From: Tepidanaerobacteraceae bacterium
Lineage (GTDB): Bacteria > Bacillota > Thermosediminibacteria > Thermosediminibacterales > Tepidanaerobacteraceae
DNA length: 54,794 bases
Assembly (NCBI GenBank): GCA_029982615.1
Contig: JARRBK010000007.1
Span: 1-54,794 of the forward strand
Direction of reading: 5' to 3'
Part shown: positions 24,241 through 33,052 of the stretch, piece by piece
How positions within the stretch are numbered: position 1 is the first letter of the stretch
How the letters are laid out: each line of letters begins with the position of its first letter
Made by a program: the position numbers and the translations under genes
Notes under the pieces: model-generated
What the model was told of the DNA's origin: nothing
Seen by the model: the letters and a program-made list of their open reading frames with translations, nothing else
Databases searched by the model: none

Positions 24241-26639
24241 GTTCCGGCCTCCATAGCCAGACTTCTTAGAGTCTTATAGAAGTCATTTTCATCATTCATC
24301 TTTTCAACATGAATATGTATATCACCATAAATTTTTATACCGTTCTTGCCATCGCTTGAGACTATGTTATTTATACTTACACCGGGTGCTTTTATTTCAA
24401 ACGGCGGAACACTGTAATTTGCAGCATCGTTATATGCTATCTCTTGAAATCCTTTTTTAACTGTGGCCTTTAACGCCGGTGCACTTTTTTCTATACCAGT
24501 AGCAAATGTATTCATAAATGCCCGACCGCTTCTTGATAAAGTTGAGAGCGGACCTTCCTTCGCATCCGAAAAGGGAAGAAGCTTTCTTACTCGGGCAAGG
24601 CCTTCTTTTACCACCTCAACCGGCCTATTAAGAAGCGATTTAATTCCTTCTACAAAAGCACCCCAGAGAGCTCTTCCGGAATCAAACAACCTTTCTCTAT
24701 AACCAATGATATAGTTTAATGCACCTTGTACTGCGCTACTTACATACCCCTTTATAGTGCCCAGTAAATTTGAAACACTATCTACAGCGCCTTTAAATGT
24801 ATTGTAAAATGCATTTAAAATGTTACTACCCATGCTTGCAAGATACGACAATACGCTATTTACCGCATTTCCCACAAAGGTTCCAACCGTTGAAAGTACG
24901 CCTACAATAAACGCAAACGCACCTTTAATAATGTTTAATGCATTTATAGCAGCACTTTTTACCGCATTCCAGTTTCTAACCAAAAGCACGATTACTGTTA
25001 TTAATCCGATTATAGAGGCAATGACCCATGTTATAGGATTGGACAGCAATGCCGCCGTGAAGGACCAGACACTTGCTATCAATCCGGGCATGGCCGTCAC
25101 TGTTGTGGTAATCGCCTGCCTTGCCATGTTGTAAAGCCCTATGGCCATGTTTTTAAGGCCTGTAGCTGCCTGTATCGCCGCTTGCTTTCCAAACTTTACG
25201 ACTTCCAACGTCAAATTTACCAAATTTTTGGCGACCGTTCCGATATTGGAGCTTATGGTGCCAATGGCTTTAGTGATACTCCCGCCGGCCAGAAAACCGT
25301 ATAGCCTCGTAAAGAGCTCCATGACTTTCCCAATGCCCGATATGCCATAGCCTGCCATCATTATAAATCCGCCCGCAACCGCCATTATAGGTGCCAGTAC
25401 TGCCAGAGCAGCACCTCCTATGCCGGCAATCAGCATTACAGTTCTGACTAAATCTGGATGGGTTTTGACAAACTCCGAGACTTTGTCTATAACTTTCCGG
25501 ATCTTTGGTATTGAATCCATTATCAAAGGCATTAACTCCTGAGCCGCCTGCATCTTTAGATTGTTCAAATTGTTTATTAATATCTTATACTGCGCATTGG
25601 CGTTAGCTTCAATTGTCGCCTGAGCCTTTGCTGTTGCGCCTGTCGCATTTTTAATATCATTTAGAGCTTTTTCCATATCCTTCGTCTTGCTCTGCAGAAG
25701 TGTGATCCCTCTCAAGCCTTCATCGCCGAATGCCGTCTGAAATGCCATCTTCACCTTGTCGGATGCATCCTGGAGATTGCCGTATTTTGCCGTGATGTTG
25801 TTTATGGTTCCGATCAGGTCAACGCCACCGTCGCTGGTTTTTGCTATTGTAAAACCGAGGTCCTGTGATGCTTTTGTGAGCTGCCGCATGGTGGCCGCAA
25901 AAGCGGTCCCGGCCATGCTGCCCTGAAGGCCGACATTGTTCAGCTGACCCACCACCACAGACAATTGTTCCAGATTCATACCTGCTTGAATTGCCGCCGG
26001 CGTAGCATAAGTGAGCGATTCGTTCAATGTTCCGAGATTCGGTATTTGGAAAAGCTGCTGGGTTCGGGTTAATATATCCGCAAGTCTTGTCATCTCATCT
26101 GTGGCATTTGCCGATTTATTGCCCATGTTGTTGTATACCGTGGCAAGAAGGTTGGCGGCTTCCGTAGAGTCTCCCATGGTTGCCGTGGCCATGGCCAGCG
26201 CAGCCTGAGTTCCTGCAATGCTCTGTATATCATTCAATCCTGCCGATGCCATCATGTATTGTGAGCGTAAAAATTCATCGGCTGATTGAACATGGGTAGC
26301 CTGCCAGTCTTTGGCCGCCTTTATAGATGCCTCCATGGATTTATTGATATCGCTCATAGTGGATGTCATGACTGTTGCAAGGGGTGCCGCAGCATCCTGG
26401 ACATCCGTCAGAGGTTTGATGATGCTTCCGACGGCAGAAATGGTCTTGTCGGCAGCTTCCTGTACAAAGGCTCCGGATATGGCAATTCTGTTTCCGAATT
26501 CTGTCATCCCACGCCCGGCGCTTGAAACTTTTTCAAAGTTCGTTACAGAGTTAACCATTGTCTTCATGGGGCCTGAAAGCCTGTCCACAGCAGATATGAT
26601 GACGCTTAATTTATATAATGATCCGTTGATGCTTGACAC
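24237..26639 (-). CDS. Tail tape measure protein (TP901-type core)
   Basis: The protein has 800 residues from a GTG preceded by a G-rich site (AAAGGGGGG). The N-terminal domain has the TP901/PhageMin family pattern (GMTEFGNRIAISGAFVQEAA, GTLNESLTYATPAAIQAGMN, AFGDEGLRGITLLQ). Several hydrophobic segments lie at about 400-440 and 530-600. It sets tail length; 800 residues predict a tail of roughly 120 nm at about 0.15 nm per residue. It follows the tail chaperone pair, as expected. Confidence 0.94.
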   Translation of the reverse strand: MSSINGSLYKLSVIISAVDRLSGPMKTMVNSVTNFEKVSSAGRGMTEFGNRIAISGAFVQEAADKTISAVGSIIKPLTDVQDAAAPLATVMTSTMSDINKSMEASIKAAKDWQATHVQSADEFLRSQYMMASAGLNDIQSIAGTQAALAMATATMGDSTEAANLLATVYNNMGNKSANATDEMTRLADILTRTQQLFQIPNLGTLNESLTYATPAAIQAGMNLEQLSVVVGQLNNVGLQGSMAGTAFAATMRQLTKASQDLGFTIAKTSDGGVDLIGTINNITAKYGNLQDASDKVKMAFQTAFGDEGLRGITLLQSKTKDMEKALNDIKNATGATAKAQATIEANANAQYKILINNLNNLKMQAAQELMPLIMDSIPKIRKVIDKVSEFVKTHPDLVRTVMLIAGIGGAALAVLAPIMAVAGGFIMMAGYGISGIGKVMELFTRLYGFLAGGSITKAIGTISSNIGTVAKNLVNLTLEVVKFGKQAAIQAATGLKNMAIGLYNMARQAITTTVTAMPGLIASVWSFTAALLSNPITWVIASIIGLITVIVLLVRNWNAVKSAAINALNIIKGAFAFIVGVLSTVGTFVGNAVNSVLSYLASMGSNILNAFYNTFKGAVDSVSNLLGTIKGYVSSAVQGALNYIIGYRERLFDSGRALWGAFVEGIKSLLNRPVEVVKEGLARVRKLLPFSDAKEGPLSTLSRSGRAFMNTFATGIEKSAPALKATVKKGFQEIAYNDAANYSVPPFEIKAPGVSINNIVSSDGKNGIKIYGDIHIHVEKMNDENDFYKTLRSLAMEAGT

Positions 26640-26695
26640 CCCCCTTTGAATAGTGTAATAATTATCTCAAATAAAATAATATCGGAGGGGAAAAT

Positions 26696-26887
26696 ATGTT
26701 CGGTGGTATATTTTTCAGCATATTTTTCATAGCCCTTGGAGCAGGTGCATTACTGGGTCTTTTATACATCATAGTGCGCTATGTTCCTTTACTTTTATAT
26801 GTGATCATTGGCGGGACCTTTCATGTATTAAAAGTCTGGTTTAAGGCCGCCAGAGATGGTTTTATAGAAGGCTATAACAAAAAATGA
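26696..26887 (+). CDS. Small membrane protein on the opposite strand inside the late operon
   Basis: The protein has 63 residues, with CGGAGGGG seven to eight bases before the ATG. Two hydrophobic stretches (FFSIFFIALGAGALLGLLYI and YVPLLLYVIIGGTFHV) precede a basic C-terminus (KAARDGFIEGYNKK). It is the only plus-strand gene between the DGR and the repressor. Its TGA abuts the minus-strand TGA of the tail chaperone extension, so the two share TGATCA. The opposite strand and own ribosome site suggest a moron expressed in the lysogen, perhaps affecting superinfection or the envelope. That role is inference. Confidence 0.6.
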   Translation: MFGGIFFSIFFIALGAGALLGLLYIIVRYVPLLLYVIIGGTFHVLKVWFKAARDGFIEGYNKK

Positions 26888-26918
26888 TCATTGCTGCTGT
26901 AAAACTTCTGTTATAGCC
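26870..26918. repeat. Inverted repeat at convergent gene ends
   Basis: Perfect 10-base arms GGCTATAACA (26870-26879) and TGTTATAGCC (26909-26918) straddle the tail-to-tail stops of the plus-strand membrane protein and the minus-strand chaperone extension. No T-run follows on either side, so termination is uncertain. Confidence 0.4.
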
Positions 26919-27426
26919 TTTAATATCCCGGCCTTTATCTTTTCGGTTTCCCTTTCTTCGATAAACATGGCCCTTGCTGCCAGCTCCGTATATCTTTCAT
27001 CATCCATATTTTCGATCTCTTCATCTGTCATGCCGAAATAGTTCTGGATGAGAATATTGCATTGCAATATGCCATCGTTTCTATACTCTTCGAGCTTTCT
27101 TATAATTTTGTCACGGAAAAATTTTCATTGATGCCCACGATCTTTTGGAGCTCCCCGCCCAGGGATACTACCAGACCGGGTTTTTCGTCGAGCTGCTCCT
27201 GGACCTGTCCTTTATCAGGGTATACCAGGCAATCCATTATAAGGGCGTGGAGTGCCTTGAATGTATCGTTGGCGACGCCTTTTGCAAACCTGCTGAGGTG
27301 GACTCTTGTGGGCTTCATAAAAACATATTCTTTTATCTTGTAATCTTCATCCGCGCTGTCGGATTTAAGTTCATAGATCTCTCCATATTTATCCTTTAAA
27401 TCTTGTATGGTCTTTTCATCAAGCAT
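26888..27426 (-). CDS. Tail assembly chaperone GT, produced by -1 frameshift
   Basis: The 108-residue gene at 27426-27100 contains a slippery A-AAT-TTT (27124-27118). A -1 shift there continues into a frame that opens right at this point: its upstream stop TGA is immediately before the slip site. The extension encodes FFRDKIIRKLEEYRNDGILQ through ITEVLQQQ and ends at TGA 26890-26888. The fusion would have 179 residues. In lambda (G/GT), P2 and Mu-like phages the equivalent gene between tube and tape measure uses the same trick. The extension has no start codon of its own, which supports the shift. Confidence 0.8.
27100..27426 (-). CDS. Tail assembly chaperone G-type protein
   Basis: This is the unshifted product, 108 residues, helical with charged ends (MLDEKTIQDLKDKYGEIYEL, YIFM-like core, SLGGELQKIVGINENF). 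It lies between the tail tube and the tape measure genes. Chaperones of this type coat the tape measure during tail assembly and are absent from the virion. The start ATG follows GGAGG. Confidence 0.8.
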   Translation of the reverse strand: MLDEKTIQDLKDKYGEIYELKSDSADEDYKIKEYVFMKPTRVHLSRFAKGVANDTFKALHALIMDCLVYPDKGQVQEQLDEKPGLVVSLGGELQKIVGINENFSVTKL

Positions 27427-27444
27427 TTTACATCCTCCTTGGTT

Positions 27445-27876
27445 TTAATTTGCAGCCAATCCATTATATATGATTGGCTGTAAAAGAATCATGTTGATTT
27501 CAACGCTTACACTTTTATCTCCCTGGCTTGTGCTTGTGGTTATTTTATTTATTGAACATGCCGGAAGAATATCGACGGTAATTGGCTCATCTTCATTGGC
27601 ATATGCAACGGTAATTTGGAAAGGAGGCAGGCCGTAAAGGGTGGTGCTTTTCTTTTTTGCATATGCTGTAAATTCGTTGAATTCCTCCCGGAGCATCTTT
27701 ACCTTTGCTTCGCCTGAATAATTCCCCCTACCCTCGCCGACAGGATTTGACCCTTTCCCATATATAGCTTCTTTTTCTTTGCTGTCATTGTAATCTATTG
27801 AATTAAACTTTATTAAAGTACCGTAAGGTAATTTGACTGAAATATCTTCCCAGGCATAAGTTTTGCCGTTTATCAT
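27445..27876 (-). CDS. Tail tube protein
   Basis: The protein has 143 residues. MINGKTYAWEDISVKLPYGT, YGKGSNPVGEGRGNYSGEAK and the terminal strands match tail tube proteins of contractile-tailed phages in Firmicutes. It polymerises inside the sheath. The start overlaps the sheath stop by four bases. Confidence 0.85.
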   Translation of the reverse strand: MINGKTYAWEDISVKLPYGTLIKFNSIDYNDSKEKEAIYGKGSNPVGEGRGNYSGEAKVKMLREEFNEFTAYAKKKSTTLYGLPPFQITVAYANEDEPITVDILPACSINKITTSTSQGDKSVSVEINMILLQPIIYNGLAAN

Positions 27877-29279
27877 GCTGTTGCCTCCTCGCTATAGGGA
27901 TTCTCAAAGGCTATTTCCGCTTCCAGCACTTTCATGATGGGTACCGGAACAATACGTACTTTGACTATCAGTTTTTGCGTAGACAGAACATCCTGATCTT
28001 TGGGAATATACACCGTTCCTCCCCGAATATTTCCATCATTTTTCATATTCCGGAGAGGCTGTGAAAGATCCGCTTCCAGTTCTTCCAGAGTTTCCGGCAG
28101 CTCATCATTTGTATACTCCAGCATTTTAGAGCGCACCAGAGTGCAGGCTTCGTCCATTGTTCGCCTGTGCTCGACTGTCGTAAAGTCTGAACCTGCATTT
28201 GCCATCATCTTGCCATCGGTGATGTAAAATCCATCCAATCCTTTAAATTGCCTGAATGTTATATATCCGTTGTCGTTTAACGTTTCGATATGGCCGTCGT
28301 TTATGTCTTCGGGCAGCAATTTTATTACCCCAGATATTGCACCATCCCGTACCCTCCCCGGACTTCTGTGCACCGGAATACTTGAAAGTCTGCCGGCATA
28401 TAGTGCTGCAAAATTTCTTTGTGCCTGTAAGCCTGAATTCATATCTACAACTACTCCGAAAGCAGCACTTACGGAAATCCTGGTGTTGGCGAAACTTTCA
28501 CGGTATCCTGTCAATCTCGTTGTATATTGGTCAGCAGTCTCATCGGCATTTGGCCCCACTTCACAGATGAAATGAATATAATTGAAGTTTGTTTCTGCCA
28601 GTTGTGCCTTCTGTGCCAGGGCAGCCCATACTGAAACATCAGATTCACCTACAACATGGATGAAACTATAGGAGTATTTGGAGTTCAATATTACATCCAC
28701 AGCAGCCATGAGACTATTTACGCTGGCCTGGGGAGCTTGCGTTGAAAACATATATTTGTCCCCGGCTTTAAAGCTGTTGGCGGGATCTTCTTGAGATTCC
28801 GTAAATGTAATGCTGATGCCTGTATCCGGAATATCATACTTGCCGTCGACAGGGATTGTCCTTTCCTGCGACCAGTTAACGCCGTCCAACGAATATCGGA
28901 AAGTCGCCTGATTCAACAAACCGCCAGTTATAATTTCAACTTCCACATGATATTCGTCCAAAGGGGATCCTGTTGCCGTCATGTTGCCGGTGCCTGTTTT
29001 TGTAGAGGATATTACGGATATGGTCCCTGGTATGTCTGCATTGGCTTTAACGGCATATATGGTGCTGCTCCCTGCGGAAAAACTGTCAAATAGTGCATTT
29101 ACCAAAGGTCCTGTGCCGAAGTTTTTTTTGATGGTATCAATGGCGCTGGATGTGAAAGAGTATATTTCATTGACATTTCCTTTTGAAGCCACACCTACTT
29201 TGAAATGCAACCCTGAATTACTCGACGGCATTATACCAAGTGCTCCGTCTTCTATATTGATATATGCATTAGGCAGCAT
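27873..29279 (-). CDS. Tail sheath protein (Mu gpL-like)
   Basis: The protein has 468 residues. The sheath family is indicated by GLHFKVGVASKGNVNEIYSF, the FAALYAGRLSSIPVHRSPGR segment and the C-terminal VEHRRTMDEACTLVRSKMLE and LIVKVRIVPVPIMKVLEAEI. It forms the contractile tube that drives DNA injection. It has an inserted beta domain at about 90-180 (VEVEIITGGLLNQATFRYSL). Confidence 0.92.
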   Translation of the reverse strand: MLPNAYINIEDGALGIMPSSNSGLHFKVGVASKGNVNEIYSFTSSAIDTIKKNFGTGPLVNALFDSFSAGSSTIYAVKANADIPGTISVISSTKTGTGNMTATGSPLDEYHVEVEIITGGLLNQATFRYSLDGVNWSQERTIPVDGKYDIPDTGISITFTESQEDPANSFKAGDKYMFSTQAPQASVNSLMAAVDVILNSKYSYSFIHVVGESDVSVWAALAQKAQLAETNFNYIHFICEVGPNADETADQYTTRLTGYRESFANTRISVSAAFGVVVDMNSGLQAQRNFAALYAGRLSSIPVHRSPGRVRDGAISGVIKLLPEDINDGHIETLNDNGYITFRQFKGLDGFYITDGKMMANAGSDFTTVEHRRTMDEACTLVRSKMLEYTNDELPETLEELEADLSQPLRNMKNDGNIRGGTVYIPKDQDVLSTQKLIVKVRIVPVPIMKVLEAEIAFENPYSEEATA

Positions 29280-29283
29280 CGTA

Positions 29284-29475
29284 TCACCTCTTTCCTTTCA
29301 TAGGCATTGTAAGCCATTCATGTATTGCATCGTCAAATTCCTCTTTCGTTAAAGCCTTTCCCCTTTTCCAGCCTTTATAGTGCATTACCCCGGCTACGAC
29401 CCATGCTTCCACCCCTTTTGTAATCTCTTCAATGGGCTTTAATTCTTTAACTTGAACTTCATCTTTCTTGGGCAT
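29284..29475 (-). CDS. Small Mu gp38-like protein
   Basis: The protein has 63 residues, basic and acidic in turn (EVQVKELKPIEEITKGVEAW, HYKGWKRGKALTKEEFDDAI). It occupies the position of the small DUF2635-like protein before the sheath in Mu-type phages. The function is not known. Confidence 0.65.
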   Translation of the reverse strand: MPKKDEVQVKELKPIEEITKGVEAWVVAGVMHYKGWKRGKALTKEEFDDAIHEWLTMPMKGKR

Positions 29476-29478
29476 ATA

Positions 29479-29964
29479 CTAACCTCCATTTTCCATCTGG
29501 ATTTCAATATTGTTTATGTTCACCAACGGATATTCCTTATCCTGATACACACCACCCGCAAATGATACCAGCATTTCCATGATTGTGTCGCCTCTCAATA
29601 CGCTGGGATCGTTTTTCGGGTGGATCCCTTCAAAATATACGCTGATGTAATTGCCCTGTGGATCATACAGGTTTTTTAAATTTGCAAGCAATTGATTAAG
29701 AATATTTTCCGGGTCCTTGGATGACACAACTATTCGGTACCTAACTGTTCTCTGGTATATTCTTATCCGGACCTTTTTTATATTACCATTTATCTCATAT
29801 GCCACTCTTGAACCATCATAAACAAGCTCTTCGTCGGGGTCCTTGATCATAAGCGCATATGGGGAGGCATGATGTTTTGAGGCATCTTCTTCTTCGGTAT
29901 ATATATTTTTAATTCCCAGGGTATTTAAAGTGTCTTTAACAGCGTTTTTAATGGCCGTTATCAC
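29479..29964 (-). CDS. Tail terminator/gp37-like protein
   Basis: The protein has 161 residues. An N-terminal helix (ITAIKNAVKDTLNTLGIKNI) and a strand-rich rest (YQRTVRYRIVVSSKDPENIL) match the tail terminator-like proteins located before the sheath gene. It probably caps the tail tube at the head side. It overlaps the morphogenesis gene by four bases. Confidence 0.65.
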   Translation of the reverse strand: MITAIKNAVKDTLNTLGIKNIYTEEEDASKHHASPYALMIKDPDEELVYDGSRVAYEINGNIKKVRIRIYQRTVRYRIVVSSKDPENILNQLLANLKNLYDPQGNYISVYFEGIHPKNDPSVLRGDTIMEMLVSFAGGVYQDKEYPLVNINNIEIQMENGG

Positions 29965-30437
29965 CTTGAAGCCTCCTCAATATGCCGGTTTATAATCTTC
30001 AGGATCTCATCTTTGTCATTATTATTTATTCCAAGAAACTCTCTTTTCGGAATATCGACCTTTTTCTTTTGCGCCCACCGTTTGCCTATTTTAAACTTGA
30101 GATAATTTTTTCTTTTAGGCTTTATGGTGGCTCCGAACTGGTGCACGGCAGCATATTTGACGTTTGTGCCGATTTCAACTTTGTCATAGCCAGCTTTGCT
30201 GGTAATGGAATTTTGCAGGCGCTTTGTATCCCTTAATGTCTGGCCTCTGTCGATTTTTGCCCTGATGGATTTCGGCCACTTTTCTCCCGACGGGCTCTTC
30301 CCGGCTCTGAATCTTTGCTGTGTGCTGGATACTACATATTCGCCGATTTCCTTGTGCAGATCAAGAAAATTTATATTGGCCATCTTATTGAGAGATTCCT
30401 TTAGCTTCGAAAAATCTCCATCCAGCGAAACTTTCAC
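29961..30437 (-). CDS. Virion morphogenesis protein (Mu gpG/P2 gpS-like)
   Basis: The protein has 158 residues. QQRFRAGKSPSGEKWPKS, TLRDTKRLQNSITSKAGYD and KYAAVHQFGATIKPKRKN are diagnostic of the phage virion morphogenesis family that completes tails. PKREFLGI near the C-terminus is also typical. It lies downstream of the gp36-like gene as in Mu-type clusters. Confidence 0.9.
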   Translation of the reverse strand: MKVSLDGDFSKLKESLNKMANINFLDLHKEIGEYVVSSTQQRFRAGKSPSGEKWPKSIRAKIDRGQTLRDTKRLQNSITSKAGYDKVEIGTNVKYAAVHQFGATIKPKRKNYLKFKIGKRWAQKKKVDIPKREFLGINNNDKDEILKIINRHIEEASR

Positions 30438-30865
30438 TAAAATCCCTCCAGACGTTTTCTTGAAAATACTCTTTTGGTTCCCTCGATATAAACCGTTCTG
30501 GCCGGAGGAGAGGAGGGAGGAGTGCCGATAGTAGCGGTGCCGACGGATAAGTTTTCTAAGAGCTTGATTGCCGATTTATACCTTTGAAGAATGACAGAGT
30601 CTGCGCTTTCCTGATCAAAACCCCGGCGTGAAAACAGATTATAAACCGCTATATCCACCGCAAGTTTTTTAATTATTCCCGGGACCGGATTAAATGGCAC
30701 TGTATATAATTTAGAAGCGTAAACGTCTATCTCTTCCTGCGCATCGATTATAGCCTTATCCACAATTGTTTCATTTATAGCGCCAGTGCCATTATCATCC
30801 GTTAGGTCTATTAGCACATCTTCAGGCACCTGATTTTTTATGTCATCCAGGGTGCAATACATCAT
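30437..30865 (-). CDS. Mu gp36-like (DUF1320) head-tail connector protein
   Basis: The protein has 142 residues. YCTLDDIKNQVPEDVLIDLT, AIIDAQEEIDVYASKLYTVP and LAVDIAVYNLFSRR identify the DUF1320 family. These proteins act as head completion adaptors between portal and tail. The stop overlaps the next gene's start. Confidence 0.9.
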   Translation of the reverse strand: MMYCTLDDIKNQVPEDVLIDLTDDNGTGAINETIVDKAIIDAQEEIDVYASKLYTVPFNPVPGIIKKLAVDIAVYNLFSRRGFDQESADSVILQRYKSAIKLLENLSVGTATIGTPPSSPPARTVYIEGTKRVFSRKRLEGF

Positions 30866-31059
30866 TCTTCACCATCCGATGAATCCTTTTTGGAATTTTT
30901 CTTTATCTTTTGTTCTACAACTATAAGCAGAGGCTCTTTTTTGAGTATCTCAAGCTGCTCTGCCGTAAAAAAATCGTCCTCATAAGTTGTAGGACGTGCG
31001 GGATGCTCTATCCCGCACCGTCTTAATCCGTCTTTTTTAGATGTTATTATAATCGGCAT
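30862..31059 (-). CDS. Mu gp35-like (HI1506-related) small head protein
   Basis: The protein has 65 residues from the ATG at 31059, which overlaps the capsid gene stop (TAATG) and follows GGGAGG. PIIITSKKDGLRRCGIEHPA and the acidic helix DFFTAEQLEILKKEP match the small FluMu/HI1506-type proteins placed next to the capsid gene. A longer frame start at 31098 is within the capsid gene and unlikely. Confidence 0.75.
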   Translation of the reverse strand: MPIIITSKKDGLRRCGIEHPARPTTYEDDFFTAEQLEILKKEPLLIVVEQKIKKNSKKDSSDGEE

Positions 31060-31949
31060 TATGCTACCTCCCCGGTGGAACCGTAAGCCAGCTGCCAAAG
31101 TCCGTATCCTGCATTATCTCTGGAGTCAACACCGTAAATAAACTGCTTTTTCATAAACACATTTTCATTTTCAGGCTTGTCCATCGAAACAAACTCAGGC
31201 TGCTTTCTTCTTTGGAATATTAACGGTTTTACAGGCTTTGTGGTGCAGAGCAGGAACCATGCCGTGGGATTTGTTGCAAGATAAGGCACCATCAATAATT
31301 GTGCACTGCCTTTATAAATATTTGTTGTGCCGTTTATTGTATCGGCCATTAAAATTTGTTTAGCTGTATCTTCTAACTGTGGAGGAACAACTAGAAGATT
31401 CGGCACAATATTTAATGGTTTGCCCTTTTCATCCAAAAGACTCAGCATATTTGCCCTGGCCGCTCCATAGGCTTCAGGGGTCAGTTTCTTGTTTGAGACA
31501 TTGCTCTGTATGGGACTATCGCCATCTTTATGCTCTGCATCAAAGAAATACTGGCCGTCATAGCAGAGTGTATTAAAACCGCCAAGCAGGAGGGGGAAGA
31601 TGATCTCGTCAGGATGCGTTGCAGCAGAATCTCCCAGTGACTGTATGATGGGAGTATATACACCGATAGTATCGTCCTCTATATCGTTCCTGTCAATTGC
31701 TACAGTTGCTTCCCAATCCTTGTTTTTAATAGTATATCCGTAGGCACCGAGGTTCTCGATAATCCTATCGCCGATCCATTCCCGCATACGGGGAACCTTA
31801 CCCAGCCATTTATATTCCTCTTCCTTTGTTGTGGACGGTATGGTTGTCGCCACCTGGTCGTATAATGGTTTTGCGCTTTGAAAAGCCTGGTTGTAGATGA
31901 CTTTAAAACCCCTGTAGATACTCTGAAGTGTTGCTTGATTTATAATCAT
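31059..31949 (-). CDS. Major capsid protein (Mu gpT-like)
   Basis: The protein has 296 residues. IINQATLQSIYRGFKVIYNQ, WLGKVPRMREWIGDRIIENL and the IDRNDIEDDTIGVYTP segment are typical of the Mu-like major head subunit. It forms the icosahedral shell with the HK97-type fold. It follows the amidase and decoration genes rather than the protease/scaffold gene directly. Confidence 0.93.
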   Translation of the reverse strand: MIINQATLQSIYRGFKVIYNQAFQSAKPLYDQVATTIPSTTKEEEYKWLGKVPRMREWIGDRIIENLGAYGYTIKNKDWEATVAIDRNDIEDDTIGVYTPIIQSLGDSAATHPDEIIFPLLLGGFNTLCYDGQYFFDAEHKDGDSPIQSNVSNKKLTPEAYGAARANMLSLLDEKGKPLNIVPNLLVVPPQLEDTAKQILMADTINGTTNIYKGSAQLLMVPYLATNPTAWFLLCTTKPVKPLIFQRRKQPEFVSMDKPENENVFMKKQFIYGVDSRDNAGYGLWQLAYGSTGEVA

Positions 31950-32644
31950 TTCTTATCCTCCTCCACAATATAAGTGTCATAACCCATCTGCTTTAATTTA
32001 TCTGCTAATTTTTTTGCATTTTCGTGATTAGAGAAAGCTCCAAGCTGCACCTTGTATAAACTGTCTTGACGATCTTTCCATGAGATGCCGGCATATTCAA
32101 GGATTCCTTTCGCAATCCCTTTTGCATATTTTATCCTGAATTCATCAGTTTTAAGGAGCTTCTCTTCGTCTGTGTTTGTGTGAAATGCACCTTCAACTAT
32201 CACTGCGGGCATCTTGGTTTCCCTTATCATGAAATAATAGTCTAATCCGTTACTGCCTTTGCGGGTTTTTATTCCTCTGTTAAAAGTACCACATTCCTCA
32301 ACGACGTATTTTTGTATTAATGTAGCAAGTTTATGTCCACCCTTGCCAGGTTGGGAAAATATACTGTAATACGTTTCGGTTCCGTTTGCTTCTTTCGGGC
32401 CGGCATTAGTGTGTATTGATACTACTATATCGGCATTGGTATCGTTAACTTTCTTTATCCTTTCGGGAGGATCCAGAGTCATATCCCGATCTCTTGTCAA
32501 TACCACTTCGATAGGATACTTTCTTAAAATATCTCGGGTTTTTATTGCTACATCCAATACCCCGTCGGCTTCCACATATCCCGAATGTCCTTTATTTGCT
32601 CTATCGTTCCCACCATGCCCGGGATCTAAACACACTTTAAACAT
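31946..32644 (-). CDS. N-acetylmuramoyl-L-alanine amidase with SPOR domain (endolysin)
   Basis: The protein has 232 residues. The Amidase_3 domain has the zinc ligands: His in CLDPGHGG, Glu in GYVEADGV and His in VVSIHTNAG. The catalytic Glu is in IVEGAFHTN. A C-terminal SPOR-like repeat (YKVQLGAFSNHENAKKLADK) would bind septal peptidoglycan. It cleaves the amide bond between muramic acid and the stem peptide, probably for lysis. No signal peptide is seen, so release would need the holin. Its place inside the head gene cluster is unusual. Confidence 0.9.
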   Translation of the reverse strand: MFKVCLDPGHGGNDRANKGHSGYVEADGVLDVAIKTRDILRKYPIEVVLTRDRDMTLDPPERIKKVNDTNADIVVSIHTNAGPKEANGTETYYSIFSQPGKGGHKLATLIQKYVVEECGTFNRGIKTRKGSNGLDYYFMIRETKMPAVIVEGAFHTNTDEEKLLKTDEFRIKYAKGIAKGILEYAGISWKDRQDSLYKVQLGAFSNHENAKKLADKLKQMGYDTYIVEEDKK

Positions 32645-32650
32645 TTTGCA

Positions 32651-33052
32651 TCATCTCACCTCAACCCAGATTCCTTCCGGTTCTACCGCCAATATTTTCC
32701 CGGCTTTGGATCTTGTTCCGGCACCGTCGGTCTTCGCTACCGTCTCATCATCTTCTATATAGCAATCCCCGAGGACATCCGCTGCGGCTATCGGATCCGT
32801 GACCGAGTTCTTGAACCGGAAAACTCCTCTCGCCACCTTAATTGTTGCTGCTCCGTCGGCCCCGCCGCTGTTATCCATATATTCTTCGGCACGGCCCGCT
32901 GCTTTAAGGGATATCGCTGTTTTGCCCGGAATTGCAAAACCATTCTCCACCGCCACCAGAGAGCCTGCAAAAATCTTTACCCCACCTTTGACCGGGAGCA
33001 CCAGCAACCCTCCAGCCCTTTCAGGAGTGTTCCTGTCTTTTGTGAGTGCCAT
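32651..33052 (-). CDS. Head decoration-like protein
   Basis: The protein has 133 residues. LTKDRNTPERAGGLLVLPVK, AGSLVAVENGFAIPG and the C-terminal KAGKILAVEPEGIWVEVR resemble DUF2190/decoration-type capsid proteins. It sits between the protease/scaffold and amidase genes. It may stabilise the expanded capsid. Confidence 0.65.
   Translation of the reverse strand: MALTKDRNTPERAGGLLVLPVKGGVKIFAGSLVAVENGFAIPGKTAISLKAAGRAEEYMDNSGGADGAATIKVARGVFRFKNSVTDPIAAADVLGDCYIEDDETVAKTDGAGTRSKAGKILAVEPEGIWVEVR

Noticed and set aside
26646-26677. Promoter for the plus-strand membrane protein (TTGAAT ... TAAAAT)
   Set aside because: The spacer is 20 bases, outside the usual 16-18, so it was not listed as a feature.
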